Assembly: GCA_026224875.1 (NCBI GenBank)
Contig: JAMFRU010000117.1
Location: 1 to 64,000 of the forward strand
DNA length: 64,000 nucleotides
Source of the DNA: Acidocella sp.
Lineage (GTDB): Bacteria; Pseudomonadota; Alphaproteobacteria; Acetobacterales; Acetobacteraceae
Direction of reading: 5' to 3'
Each line of letters starts with the position of its first letter. The stretch's first letter is position 1. The notes under the pieces are model-generated. The model saw only the letters and a program-made list of their open reading frames with translations, was not told where the DNA came from and ran no database searches. The position numbers were made by a program, and so were the translations under genes. Of the stretch, positions 26,378-35,652 are shown one piece after another.

Positions 26378-29300
26378 TCAAGCTGGGGCGGCGGCTTCCA
26401 GCATTTCCGCGGGCACGTCCATCACCGCCCCGGTCTCGGTCCAGATGAGCAAAGTGCGAATCGCATGGTCCGGATAGATTTGCCGCAAAATGCTCCTATA
26501 GGCGGCCAATTGGGCGGTATATTTTTCCGGAATCCCGTCATGCGTGGCAGGCGGGGCACGGTCGCTTTTATAATCGGCGAGAAAAATCACGCGCGAGGTC
26601 ACGGCCAGCCGGTCAACAATACCGCCAACTTCCCGCCCGGCCACGACCCCGGCCAGCGGCACTTCGGCCAGCGACTGAGGGCCAAACAGATCACGCAGTT
26701 CCAAATTCCCCAGCACCGCGAGCACGGATTCACATATGCCCTCGGCCTGCTCGGCAATGCCGTCCTCCTGGGTTGCCAGATACTGCCGCGCCGCCGCGCG
26801 CTGCTCGGAAAACGGCAGAAGCGGCAGATGCTGCAGCAGCGCGTGGATAACATTGCCCCTCGCCATGGCCGTGGCGCGCAAGGTGCGAGCAGTGGCCAGG
26901 CTGGTACCCAGCGGGCTGGCGGCAATGGCACGCCGCACCTCCTCCTCAGCCACGCGGCTAGGCACGATGCGCTCCGGTTTTTGCTCCTCTTTCGGCGGCG
27001 GTAGGGAGTGCCAGCCAGGCGCCGCCCCGGCCCAGACTGGCAAAGCCGCGCTCTGGCTGATGGTCACCTTGGCAACACGATCAGGCGCGGCACCCTGCTC
27101 GCAATCATGCACCAGCACGCCATCTTCATCGCGGGTGAGCAAGCGGGAAAATCCCTGCGCTACCGCTTCATACCAGCAGTTTTCCGGCGGTTTGCGCTTA
27201 CCCTCGGCACCGCAAATAAGCAGTTCATCCTCCGCCCGCGTCAGGGCCACATAAAGCAGGCGGTTATACTCCGCATGCGTCGCCTCCCTATCCGCCGCCG
27301 CGGCCAGCACCACCGCCTCCGCCCGCAACGCCGTGCGCGGGCAAAAAATCGGGGCTTTTGCGCTTTGCTGCGGCACATCCAGCCAAAAAAGCTTCTTGTC
27401 GTTTTTCGGCAGCGTCGTGGTGTCCGGCAAAATCACAATCGGCGCCTGCAACCCTTTCGCGCCATGCACGGTCATCAACCGCACCGCATTGCCGCCGGCT
27501 TCCGTCTCGCGCTTTATGGAGGCGCTGGTCAGCCGCATTTTCTGCACAAACCCCTGCAGAGAGCCGGGCTCGGCTTGGGTAAAGGCGAGCGCCTCGGCCA
27601 GAAATTCATCCAAAGGCTCGGCCGCCTCCGGCCCCAGCCGGCGCAGCAATTTGGCCCGCCCGCCGAGGACACCAAGCGCCTCCGCCAACAGCGCATACGG
27701 CGGCAAAAAATCGGCCTTCCGGCGCAGCGCATCGAAGTAGTCTTTCGCTGCCCCCCAATCCGGCCGGTCATCAGCCTTGGCGTAAAGCGTGCCAACCAGG
27801 CTGCGTTCGCGCCCCAAAGCCAGCTGCATCAAACTGTCATCGGAGAGCCCGCCTAGTGGCGAGGCGAGAAAATGTGCAAACGCCCGGTCGTCATCCGGCA
27901 GCAGCAGCGCATCGCATAGCGCCAGCAAATCAGCCACGCCGGTCTGCGCGGTAAGCACCATGCGGTCCAGCCCCGCCACCTCAATCCCGCGCGCCTTCAA
28001 CGCCGTGGTAATCGCACCCACCAGCGCATCACGCCGGCGCACCAGGATCAAAAAATCCCCAGGCCGTGCCAAGCGGTTCCGCGAGGGTAGCGGCTGCGTC
28101 AGCCTTGCCGCGATATAATCCGTCAGCTGACGCGCCAGCAGCGCATAGGCCGAATCCGCCGTCTCATAATCATCCGGCAGCGCCCAAGGTGCCAGCGCCG
28201 TCGCATCCTGCGCACGGGTGAGCGGCCACAGGCTTACCCGCCCGGCCTGGCCGGCGCGGCTCACCACATGCAGCGGCACTTCATCCGGCGCATAAACCCC
28301 CTGCCGCGCAAACCCGCCGGCAAACACCGCATCCGTCAGCGCCAGCACAGGTGCCGTGGAGCGAAACGATACGGACAATTTCCCATCCAGCCATTTCTGC
28401 CCCGCATCCACCGCCTGCGCTTTAAATTTCTCCTGGTAAAGGCTGAAACTCGTCAAATCCGCGCCCTGAAACGAGAAGATCGACTGCTTCGGATCGCCCA
28501 CCGCAAAAATACTGCGTTTCTGCTCCTGCGCCCCCGCACCCGCAAAAAACTCGGTGGCGATGGCATTGGCGATCTCCCATTGCTGGGGCGCCGTATCCTG
28601 CACCTCATCCAGCAACAAATGATCAATCCCGCCATCGAGCTTGTACAACACCCAGGCCGCACCCGGATCGACCAGCAATTTCTCGGTATACGCCACAAGA
28701 TCGCTATAGGAGAGCTGTGCCGCCAGCGTCTTCGCGCCCCGCTCGGACGCTGCAATCGGCAACAACAGTTTGATCACCGCGGCATTGATCAACGCCAGCC
28801 TTGCGGCCTTGAGCTTCTCCTGCACAATGCGAATGCGGTCTCGCTCCAGCCCGATCACCGCATCGACATCCTCCTCCACCGCGCGCAAATTCTTACCGCA
28901 GATCGGCCCCATCTTGCGCGGCTCGCCAGTGGTGGTGAAGAAGGACACAGCCCAATCTTCCCAGCTATCAGCGCGGGATTCTGGAAACTGCGCCAGCCAG
29001 TCCAGCCAGAATTGCGCCTTGGCCTGGCCGGTAGCCGTGCCCTGATAGGCGATGCGCAAAATCATCTCGCGCAAATCCGCCTCATGCGGCACCTGCACGG
29101 CTTGCGCCACAATCTCCGCCTCGCTCTCATCACCAGCACCCAGGCAAGCCCGCTGCATAGCAATAATCGCGTCGCGGTCAGCCCCAAGCGTAACCGCCTC
29201 CGGCGCCATGCAAAACGCCTGCGCCAGGCTCGTAAAACTCTGCTCGTCAATCTCCGCCGCCAGCACGGCAATCGCCTCGCGCGCAGCGGGGTCCGCCAAA

Positions 29301-29785
29301 GCCGCCTCCCGCGCCTCACGCAAATTCTGCGCCGCCAGCTCATCATCGGCCACCTGAAAATGCGGCGATAATTCCGCCTCCAACGGAAACCGCCGCAACA
29401 GCGATTGGCAGAAGGCATGGATCGTCTCAATCCGCATTCCGCCCGGCAGATCGAGCACATCGGCAAAAAGCTTCCTGGCCAGCACAAGGGTTTTCTCACC
29501 CGGCGCCACATCCAGCCCGCGCAGCTCCGTCTCAAGCACCGCGCGCGGCAGCACCACCCATTTGCCAAGCCGCGCGTTCAGCCTTATCCGCATCTCCGCC
29601 GCCGCAGCCTTGGTGTACGTCAGGCACAGGATTTTCTCAGGCCCCGCCCCACCCAGCATCAACCGTAGCAACCTGTCCGTCAGCAGCTTGGTCTTGCCAC
29701 TCCCTGCCGAGGCTGCCGTAAACGTGGAAATCGCCGGATTTGAGGCCCGCCTCTGTTCCTCATTAGCAATGTCAATCGCCGTCAT
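26378..29785 (-). CDS. addA: Double-strand break repair helicase-nuclease AddA
   Basis: 1135 residues. It is the UvrD-type helicase and nuclease subunit of AddAB, which processes double-strand breaks for RecA. Walker [14 protein letters not shown] is near residue 20; Walker [16 protein letters not shown] near 380; helicase motifs [17 protein letters not shown] and [14 protein letters not shown] follow. The C-terminal RecB-type nuclease motif is [15 protein letters not shown] 29785 has GGGGAGG six bases upstream and lies inside the addB 3' end (14-base overlap), so the two are coupled. Confidence 0.96.
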   Translation of the reverse strand: MTAIDIANEEQRRASNPAISTFTAASAGSGKTKLLTDRLLRLMLGGAGPEKILCLTYTKAAAAEMRIRLNARLGKWVVLPRAVLETELRGLDVAPGEKTLVLARKLFADVLDLPGGMRIETIHAFCQSLLRRFPLEAELSPHFQVADDELAAQNLREAREAALADPAAREAIAVLAAEIDEQSFTSLAQAFCMAPEAVTLGADRDAIIAMQRACLGAGDESEAEIVAQAVQVPHEADLREMILRIAYQGTATGQAKAQFWLDWLAQFPESRADSWEDWAVSFFTTTGEPRKMGPICGKNLRAVEEDVDAVIGLERDRIRIVQEKLKAARLALINAAVIKLLLPIAASERGAKTLAAQLSYSDLVAYTEKLLVDPGAAWVLYKLDGGIDHLLLDEVQDTAPQQWEIANAIATEFFAGAGAQEQKRSIFAVGDPKQSIFSFQGADLTSFSLYQEKFKAQAVDAGQKWLDGKLSVSFRSTAPVLALTDAVFAGGFARQGVYAPDEVPLHVVSRAGQAGRVSLWPLTRAQDATALAPWALPDDYETADSAYALLARQLTDYIAARLTQPLPSRNRLARPGDFLILVRRRDALVGAITTALKARGIEVAGLDRMVLTAQTGVADLLALCDALLLPDDDRAFAHFLASPLGGLSDDSLMQLALGRERSLVGTLYAKADDRPDWGAAKDYFDALRRKADFLPPYALLAEALGVLGGRAKLLRRLGPEAAEPLDEFLAEALAFTQAEPGSLQGFVQKMRLTSASIKRETEAGGNAVRLMTVHGAKGLQAPIVILPDTTTLPKNDKKLFWLDVPQQSAKAPIFCPRTALRAEAVVLAAAADREATHAEYNRLLYVALTRAEDELLICGAEGKRKPPENCWYEAVAQGFSRLLTRDEDGVLVHDCEQGAAPDRVAKVTISQSAALPVWAGAAPGWHSLPPPKEEQKPERIVPSRVAEEEVRRAIAASPLGTSLATARTLRATAMARGNVIHALLQHLPLLPFSEQRAAARQYLATQEDGIAEQAEGICESVLAVLGNLELRDLFGPQSLAEVPLAGVVAGREVGGIVDRLAVTSRVIFLADYKSDRAPPATHDGIPEKYTAQLAAYRSILRQIYPDHAIRTLLIWTETGAVMDVPAEMLEAAAPA

Positions 29786-32687
29786 TGCCATCCTCCCCGG
29801 CCCATTCCGCACGCCGCGAAATCCCGGCATAGGCATCGTATTTATTCTCCCGCGCCGGATGAGGTGCCGCGAGATATGGTGTGTTCTCATCAGCAAACTT
29901 ATCAAACAAATCCGTCAACGCCGCACCCGCGCTCTCAATTACCTCGCGCAATTTACCTGTCTTGTTCTTGAATAGCCGCGTCTCTTCCCCAGCCTCGGCG
30001 CGGCCGGAAAATTTCATATAGGTCAGCTCGGTCACCGGTACGGCAAACTCTTCGCCAAACACGCCGGCCTCGGCCATCACCGCCTCCAGCGGCAATTGCG
30101 GTGCCGTACCGGCCTCGACGGCGGAGGCGGCAGGCACCACACCGGTCTTGTAATCAATCAACGAAACAGATCCATCAGCCGCGCGCTCAATCCTATCCGC
30201 GCGCCCTTTCAGCACAAACCCGCCGGGCAGGTTCAGCTCCGCCGCCTGCTCATGCACCAGCGCCTGCGGAATCCCCTTCTCCTCACGCCGCGCCTGCTCC
30301 AGCCCCACAACGAACGCCGCAATCCGTGCCAGCCGCGCTTCCCACCATGCCTCAAGTGCTGCCCGAGGCCGCCGCGCGCGCATCGCACTCTGCATCGCCA
30401 ATGTCAGCCGCGCCACAGCTCCCGGCTTGGCGCAACCATCCTTATCCACCCCAAAAAACGCCGCCAGCCCTTCATGCACAATCTCGCCAAACAGACTCTG
30501 GTCGCTCTCCTCATCCAGCTCGTTCAATTCCCGAAGCTTTAGAATTTTGCGCGCATAAATCGCATAGGGATCAGAAATCAGCGTGCCCACTTCAGAAATT
30601 GACAGCGAATTTGGCCGCAATTCAGCAGGCGGGCGCGGATAGGGTTTCGCGCGCCACTCACGCGCCACGGGCAAATCCAGTTGCGCCGCCCAAAGTGCTG
30701 CCTCATGCTGCGCCAAAACCAGCCCGGAACCTGCCAGCATCGCATCCAGCCGCGTTAACCAGCGCGCCGGCACGGCCGGTGCGCGCTCACGCCGCGCCGG
30801 TGCCGCCAAAACCAATTCCCGGCAGGCACAAGCAAGCGAGAAAAACCCATGCGCCGCCTGGCCAATTTTCAATTCCGGCGAGGGCAGTCCAGCCGCCTTC
30901 CGCATCGGCCGTGACAGCCAAGGCCCAGGCTCCGCCGGTGCCGGCCAAACGCCCTCCACCAGCCCGCCTAGCACGGCGAGGTCCACACTCTGCAGTGCGG
31001 CCTCCTGAATCCCCCAGATGGCAATGCGCGGATGCCCATCTTTTACCCGCGGCCTGCGCACAACGGCGCCCGCCAGCACGGCATCCAGCAAATCCGGCAA
31101 ATCCCCGCGCGCCATATCTGGCAAATCCGCAAGCGCCGAAAACATGTCTGAAAACAACTCGGAAAGCGCAATCCCCGCCTCACCGGCCCACAGCACGGCG
31201 GCACCAGGCAGCTCATCCGTCTGCGCCAATGCTTCGCCCGCCTCGGCCAACAGCCGCAAAGCGGTGGCAGGTTGCACAAACTCCGCTAACGCCATCGGCC
31301 GCAACAGCAGCTCCAGCCGCTCGACAAAATCGCTCAACCCCTGCGGCGCGCCTTCAAGCCGGTATTTTATCCCATCAAACCCCGACCCAGGACGCGGCCC
31401 GCGCAAGGCCCGCGTCTCCAGCCGCCGCCCCTGGTCCCGAAACTGCCCCGGCGGCAGCCCGCCCGCCGCCAAAGGATGTTTTAACAACGACAGCAATGGC
31501 AGCGGCGCGTAATCGCTCGCAGCGGCCCGCGCCAGCAGGCGCAAAAACACCGCAGGCGGGGTTTCGGCAAGCTGCTCACCGGCGCTGTCATCGGCGGTAA
31601 TACCGAAACGTTTCAACGCGCTCGCCACACGCGCGGCAACGCCACGGTCAGGCGTAATCAGCGCCGCGGTTGTCCCCGGCCGCTCCAGCGCATCGCGTAG
31701 AATCATCGCAATCGCCAGCGCATTCTGCGCCTCTTCCGGCGTCTCCAGCCGTTTTATGCCCGTAACATCAAGCGCCACCTCGTCCTGCCATGCGCCCAGA
31801 GCCGCCGCCGGCAACAACGCGCGGGAGAACAACGCGGCACGCCCCGCCGGCACATCCGGCATCTGTGTCGCCAGGTCCAAAACCTCACCGCGCCGCGCCC
31901 CCATATCCACCAGCAACCGGGCGATGCCCGCCTGTGCATGGGTATCATCCAGCGCCTCCCAGGCCGCATCATCCAGCACCGGATCGTAACCCGGCAGAAG
32001 CAACATGCCGGCGGGCAGTGCCGCCACCACTTTCGCCATACCGGCAATCGCCGGATTGCCCTCGGCCGCCACCATCCATACGCGGTGGCTGGGCGGGCGG
32101 TCATGCCACACCTGGCTCTGCGCCCGTATCAGCGCGCGCAGCCGCCCGGCCGGGTTCATCAGCCCATGCGCGCGCAAATGCGCCGGCCAAGCATGGGTGA
32201 CGATGCGCAAAAACGCCAGCGTCTTCTGCCAATGCGCGGCCAGCTCGCCTTCCACCAGCAACGGCAGGGTCTCGGCCAGATCCACCTCGGCATAATCCGC
32301 CTCATCCAGCAGCGAAGCCAACTCGGCCGCCAGCATCCACGCGGCATGCGGCTTCTGCGGCGCCCCGCCCTCGCCCTTCATCGCCAGAATCAGCCGCGCC
32401 AGCAGCGCCTGCCTGTGCGTGGCGGAAATCGCGGGCGGCAGCGAAAACCCGGTGGAAAGCAGCAGCCCCGCCTCGTCAATATTGCCCAGCGCGATAATGC
32501 GCGGCAACAGCAACGCCTCGCCGTCATTGGCCTCCAGAAACGCTCCCGCCAACCCCTGCGCGGCACGGCGGCTGGGCAGAATAATCAACCCATCCTGCGC
32601 CGGCGCGCCATCCGCCAGCCAAAGCCGTGCCAGCGCCGGCAAAAACGGCGCGGAAGGCGGGAAGGCGCCAATCTGCAGCGCACTCAC
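29772..32687 (-). CDS. addB: Double-strand break repair nuclease subunit AddB
   Basis: 971 residues. The N-terminal inactivated helicase-like part begins with LIILPSRRAAQGLAGAFL, and the C-terminal nuclease domain has GEIVHEGLAAFF and SLIDYKTGVVP (catalytic DYK). The four-cysteine iron-sulfur frame of Bacillus AddB is not visible, as expected for the alphaproteobacterial type. The start is a GTG at 32687 that overlaps the murU stop as GTGA. Flanked by murU and addA in a tightly coupled string. Confidence 0.95.
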   Translation of the reverse strand: MSALQIGAFPPSAPFLPALARLWLADGAPAQDGLIILPSRRAAQGLAGAFLEANDGEALLLPRIIALGNIDEAGLLLSTGFSLPPAISATHRQALLARLILAMKGEGGAPQKPHAAWMLAAELASLLDEADYAEVDLAETLPLLVEGELAAHWQKTLAFLRIVTHAWPAHLRAHGLMNPAGRLRALIRAQSQVWHDRPPSHRVWMVAAEGNPAIAGMAKVVAALPAGMLLLPGYDPVLDDAAWEALDDTHAQAGIARLLVDMGARRGEVLDLATQMPDVPAGRAALFSRALLPAAALGAWQDEVALDVTGIKRLETPEEAQNALAIAMILRDALERPGTTAALITPDRGVAARVASALKRFGITADDSAGEQLAETPPAVFLRLLARAAASDYAPLPLLSLLKHPLAAGGLPPGQFRDQGRRLETRALRGPRPGSGFDGIKYRLEGAPQGLSDFVERLELLLRPMALAEFVQPATALRLLAEAGEALAQTDELPGAAVLWAGEAGIALSELFSDMFSALADLPDMARGDLPDLLDAVLAGAVVRRPRVKDGHPRIAIWGIQEAALQSVDLAVLGGLVEGVWPAPAEPGPWLSRPMRKAAGLPSPELKIGQAAHGFFSLACACRELVLAAPARRERAPAVPARWLTRLDAMLAGSGLVLAQHEAALWAAQLDLPVAREWRAKPYPRPPAELRPNSLSISEVGTLISDPYAIYARKILKLRELNELDEESDQSLFGEIVHEGLAAFFGVDKDGCAKPGAVARLTLAMQSAMRARRPRAALEAWWEARLARIAAFVVGLEQARREEKGIPQALVHEQAAELNLPGGFVLKGRADRIERAADGSVSLIDYKTGVVPAASAVEAGTAPQLPLEAVMAEAGVFGEEFAVPVTELTYMKFSGRAEAGEETRLFKNKTGKLREVIESAGAALTDLFDKFADENTPYLAAPHPARENKYDAYAGISRRAEWAGEDGNDGD

Positions 32688-33409
32688 GTCGTATTACCCA
32701 CTTCCCGCGCATCCAACGCGCCCTGTGCCTGCGCCAGATCCTCCGGCGTGGAGAGGTGAAACCATATGCCGTCATGCACGACGGCATCGCACCGCCCCGC
32801 CGCCAGTGCGCGGTCCCACAGCACATTCATGCTGAACGGCTCGGCGGGTGCGGCGGCAAACAAAGCCGGGGAGACCAGCTGCACGCCCGAATACAAATAA
32901 GGTGCCACATCGCGCTCGCCGCGGCGGCGCAACGCCCCATCGCGCGGCCAGATGAAACCGCCCAGGCCGGTTTCGGCCACCGCCCCGGCGGCACGCGCCA
33001 GCAGCAGCACCACATCGGTGCGCGCGGCATCGAACGCACGCTCCATGCGCGGTAAGGTCGGATTGGGGCCGTCCACCCAATAGGTATCGCCGTTCACCAC
33101 GTAAAACGGCGAGTCGGGGAGCAGGTTTTTCGCCAGCATGGCGGTCACCGCCCCGCCGGTATCCTGCAGCTCGCCTTCACGCGTTACGGTTACATTCGGA
33201 TAGGGGCGCAAAAACGCCTCGATCTGGTCCGCCAGGTAATGCGCGTTCACGATAATGCGCTTCACGCCGGCCTCATGCAGCCGCTCTAGCGTATGCGCCA
33301 GAATCGGCCTTCCGCCGAGGGGGAGCAAAGGCTTGGGCGTGGTGTCGGTGAGCGGACGCATCCGCGTTCCCAGCCCGGCACTCAGGATTACTGCTGTGTC
33401 AAAGCTCAT
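32684..33409 (-). CDS. murU: Nucleotidyltransferase, MurU-like (MurNAc-1-phosphate uridylyltransferase)
   Basis: 241 residues. The nucleotide-sugar pyrophosphorylase signature ILSAGLGTRMRPLTDTTPKPLLPLGGRPI is at residues 9-37, with metal site VNGDTYWVD near 103 and C-terminal VHDGIWFHLSTPEDL. In other Alphaproteobacteria this position between tsaE and addB encodes MurU of the anhydro-MurNAc recycling path, normally paired with the kinase AmgK. No AmgK gene is present between it and tsaE here. ATG 33409 has AGAGGTGG upstream and overlaps the tsaE 3' end by 11 bases. MurU is likely but another sugar-1-phosphate substrate is possible. Confidence 0.8.
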   Translation of the reverse strand: MSFDTAVILSAGLGTRMRPLTDTTPKPLLPLGGRPILAHTLERLHEAGVKRIIVNAHYLADQIEAFLRPYPNVTVTREGELQDTGGAVTAMLAKNLLPDSPFYVVNGDTYWVDGPNPTLPRMERAFDAARTDVVLLLARAAGAVAETGLGGFIWPRDGALRRRGERDVAPYLYSGVQLVSPALFAAAPAEPFSMNVLWDRALAAGRCDAVVHDGIWFHLSTPEDLAQAQGALDAREVGNTT

Positions 33410-33833
33410 CAAGCCACCTCTGTTCGCCTTGCAACTCTATCTCACGCCCGGAACCGTCATGCGAGAGGGTCACGCGCAGCGCGTCTACCGGGGTGAGGGA
33501 CCCAAGCCGCTCCGGCCACTCCACCAGCACGATTTTTTGCTCCGCCTCATCCCAGCCCAGCTCGGTGAGGCCCTCCGGACCGGCCAACCGCCATAAATCG
33601 AAATGCCAAACCTCACCACGCGGCGTTTCGTAAGCTTGCACCAGGGTAAAGGTGGGGCTCGGCACCGTCAGCCGCTGGTCCCCCGCCAAAGCGCGGATAA
33701 AAGCGCGGGCCAAAGTCGATTTACCAGCACCCAGCGGGCCTTCCAGCAGCAAAACATCGCCCGGCCGGGCCCGTGCGGCCAGTTTGGCGCCCAAGGCAAT
33801 TGTGGCTTGTTCATCTTCCAGGCGGAGTCGCAT
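33399..33833 (-). CDS. tsaE: tRNA N6-threonylcarbamoyladenosine biosynthesis ATPase TsaE
   Basis: 144 residues. Walker A LEGPLGAGKSTLARAFIRAL is near residue 30, followed by PSPTFTLVQAYE and the WHFDLWRL segment with the family Asp. TsaE works with TsaB and TsaD to make t6A37 in tRNA. ATG 33833 fits the family N-terminus, although no good ribosome site is seen. It is the first gene of the minus-strand tsaE-murU-addB-addA-trxA unit and is divergent from the reductase gene 58 bases away. Confidence 0.94.
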   Translation of the reverse strand: MRLRLEDEQATIALGAKLAARARPGDVLLLEGPLGAGKSTLARAFIRALAGDQRLTVPSPTFTLVQAYETPRGEVWHFDLWRLAGPEGLTELGWDEAEQKIVLVEWPERLGSLTPVDALRVTLSHDGSGREIELQGEQRWLDEL

Positions 33834-33891
33834 GGGTGGATTTTGCCTGTCCGCGCTTGATTGTGGAAGGGCGCTGCGGCAGAGCAAACGC

Positions 33892-34917
33892 ATGAATACG
33901 ATAACAGCGGATACGATAACAGCCGATGTGGCGATCATAGGTGCCGGCCCGACGGGCATGTTCGCGGTGTTCGAATGCGGCATGCTGAAAATGTCCTGCG
34001 TGCTCATAGACGCACTGGACGAGCTGGGCGGCCAATGCGTCGCCCTCTACCCGGAGAAGCCGATCTACGACATCCCGGCCCACCCGGCCATCGAGGGTGC
34101 AGCCCTCATCGCCCAGCTGGAACACCAGATCGCGCCCTTCACCTGCGCCAAACTGCTGGGCCGGCAGGTTACCGGCCTGACCGGCACCAAGGGCGCCTTC
34201 ACCCTCACCACCAGCGCCGGAGACACGATCAAAGCCAAAGCCGTAATCCTGGCCGCCGGCGCCGGCGCCTTCGGCCCCAACCGCCCGCCTTTGGATGGGC
34301 TCTCCGCCTACGAGGCCACAGGGGCCGTGCGCTATTACGTCAAACGCCGCGAGGACCTACGCGGCAAACGCGTCGTCATCGCCGGCGGCGGCGATTCGGC
34401 GGTGGATTGGGCCCTGGCCCTGCAAGGCATTGCCGCCCACATCGCCGTGGTACACCGCCGGCCCAAATTCCGCGCCGCACCTGAGAGTGCAGCACAGCTC
34501 GACGCGCTGGCGGAATCCGGCGCCGTGGAAATGGTCATCCCCTACCAGCTGCACGGCCTGCACGGTGCCAACGGCCAGCTCGCCGCCGTGGAAGTGGCTG
34601 ATCTGGATGGGAATACCAAGCACCTGCAAGCCGACGTGCTGCTGCCCTTCTTCGGCTTGGCCATGGAGCTGGGACCCATCGCCGATTGGGGTCTCGACCT
34701 CGCCCACCACCACGTCCAGGTCACGCCCTCAACCCTGGAAACCTCCACCCCCGGCATTTTCGCGGTGGGCGATATCGTCACCTATCCAGGCAAGCTCAAA
34801 CTCATCCTCCAAGGCTTTGCCGAAGGCGCGATGGCGGCGCATGCCATCCATCCGATCGTCTATCCGGACACGGCGCTGCATTTTGAGTATTCCACCAGCA
34901 AGGGCGTGCCGGGCTAA
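33892..34917 (+). CDS. Ferredoxin/flavodoxin--NADP reductase (thioredoxin-reductase-like)
   Basis: 341 residues. FAD motif GAGPTGMFAVFECGML at residues 16-31 and NADPH motif AGGGDSAVDWALAL near residue 165 match the TrxR-like ferredoxin-NADP reductases (YumC type). The redox CxxC pair of thioredoxin reductase is absent, which supports the FNR assignment; DELGGQCVALYPEKPIYDIPA is the family-specific N-terminal segment. It would supply reduced ferredoxin or flavodoxin. ATG 33892 matches the family start. It converges on tag with 10 bases between stops. Confidence 0.9.
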   Translation: MNTITADTITADVAIIGAGPTGMFAVFECGMLKMSCVLIDALDELGGQCVALYPEKPIYDIPAHPAIEGAALIAQLEHQIAPFTCAKLLGRQVTGLTGTKGAFTLTTSAGDTIKAKAVILAAGAGAFGPNRPPLDGLSAYEATGAVRYYVKRREDLRGKRVVIAGGGDSAVDWALALQGIAAHIAVVHRRPKFRAAPESAAQLDALAESGAVEMVIPYQLHGLHGANGQLAAVEVADLDGNTKHLQADVLLPFFGLAMELGPIADWGLDLAHHHVQVTPSTLETSTPGIFAVGDIVTYPGKLKLILQGFAEGAMAAHAIHPIVYPDTALHFEYSTSKGVPG

Positions 34918-34927
34918 CGGGTTGGCG

Positions 34928-35527
34928 CTACGGGCGCTTGAATTTTTTCCATGCCTTCTCGACATCCGTCTTAATCACGCAGCCCTCAGCATGGTCATTA
35001 ACCAACCCCATGGCTTGCATAAAAGCATACACAGTGGTCGGGCCGACGAATTTCCAGCCGCGTTTTTTCAGATCTTTCGACAGAGCAATGGATTCGGCCG
35101 TGGTCGCAACAATTTGCGATTTTGCGCGCTCAGCCTTCGGCGGCTCGAAGCGCCAAAAGTAAGCGGCCAGCGAGCCTTCCTGCTGCACCAGCTCCAAGGC
35201 CCGCGCGGCATTGTTGATGACAGCCTGGATTTTGCCACGGTGGCGGACGATGCCGGCATCCTGCAACAGCCGCTCGACATCTTTTTCCGTAAAGCACGCA
35301 ACTTTATCGGCTTCGAAGTTGCGGAACGCGGCGCGGAAATTCTCGCGCTTGGCCAGAATGGTGCGCCAGCTGAGGCCGGATTGAAAACCTTCCAGGCATA
35401 ATTTTTCGAACAACCGGCGGTCGTCGGCCACGGGAAAACCCCATTCGGTGTCGTGATACGCCAGATATTCCGGCGTTACCGTACACCATTGGCAGCGCGG
35501 CCGCCCATCGGGACCTGATGTTATCAT
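34928..35527 (-). CDS. tag: DNA-3-methyladenine glycosylase I
   Basis: 199 residues. The family zinc ligands are visible: CQWC near residue 12, YHDTEWGFPV near 25, and NDHAEGC near the C-terminus. FEKLCLEGFQSGLSWRTILAKRENFRAAF is the hallmark helix of Tag. It removes 3-methyladenine from alkylated DNA. ATG 35527 has GGGAGA eight bases upstream. No SOS or Ada operator was found. Divergent from the acyltransferase 125 bases away. Confidence 0.95.
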   Translation of the reverse strand: MITSGPDGRPRCQWCTVTPEYLAYHDTEWGFPVADDRRLFEKLCLEGFQSGLSWRTILAKRENFRAAFRNFEADKVACFTEKDVERLLQDAGIVRHRGKIQAVINNAARALELVQQEGSLAAYFWRFEPPKAERAKSQIVATTAESIALSKDLKKRGWKFVGPTTVYAFMQAMGLVNDHAEGCVIKTDVEKAWKKFKRP

Positions 35528-35652
35528 GTCTGCGATTCTCCCAGCATAAATATGATGCAGCATAAGCCAGTCCCGCCACCCAGACCAGCGGCTTTGCAGC
35601 AATGCCAGGCCGGGCTAGAACCAGTTTAAATCGTGATGAGGCAACGAGACCG

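Noticed and set aside
30101-31600. A 499-codon plus-strand frame inside addB
   Set aside because: It is Ala/Pro/Arg-rich antisense of a complete AddB reading frame.
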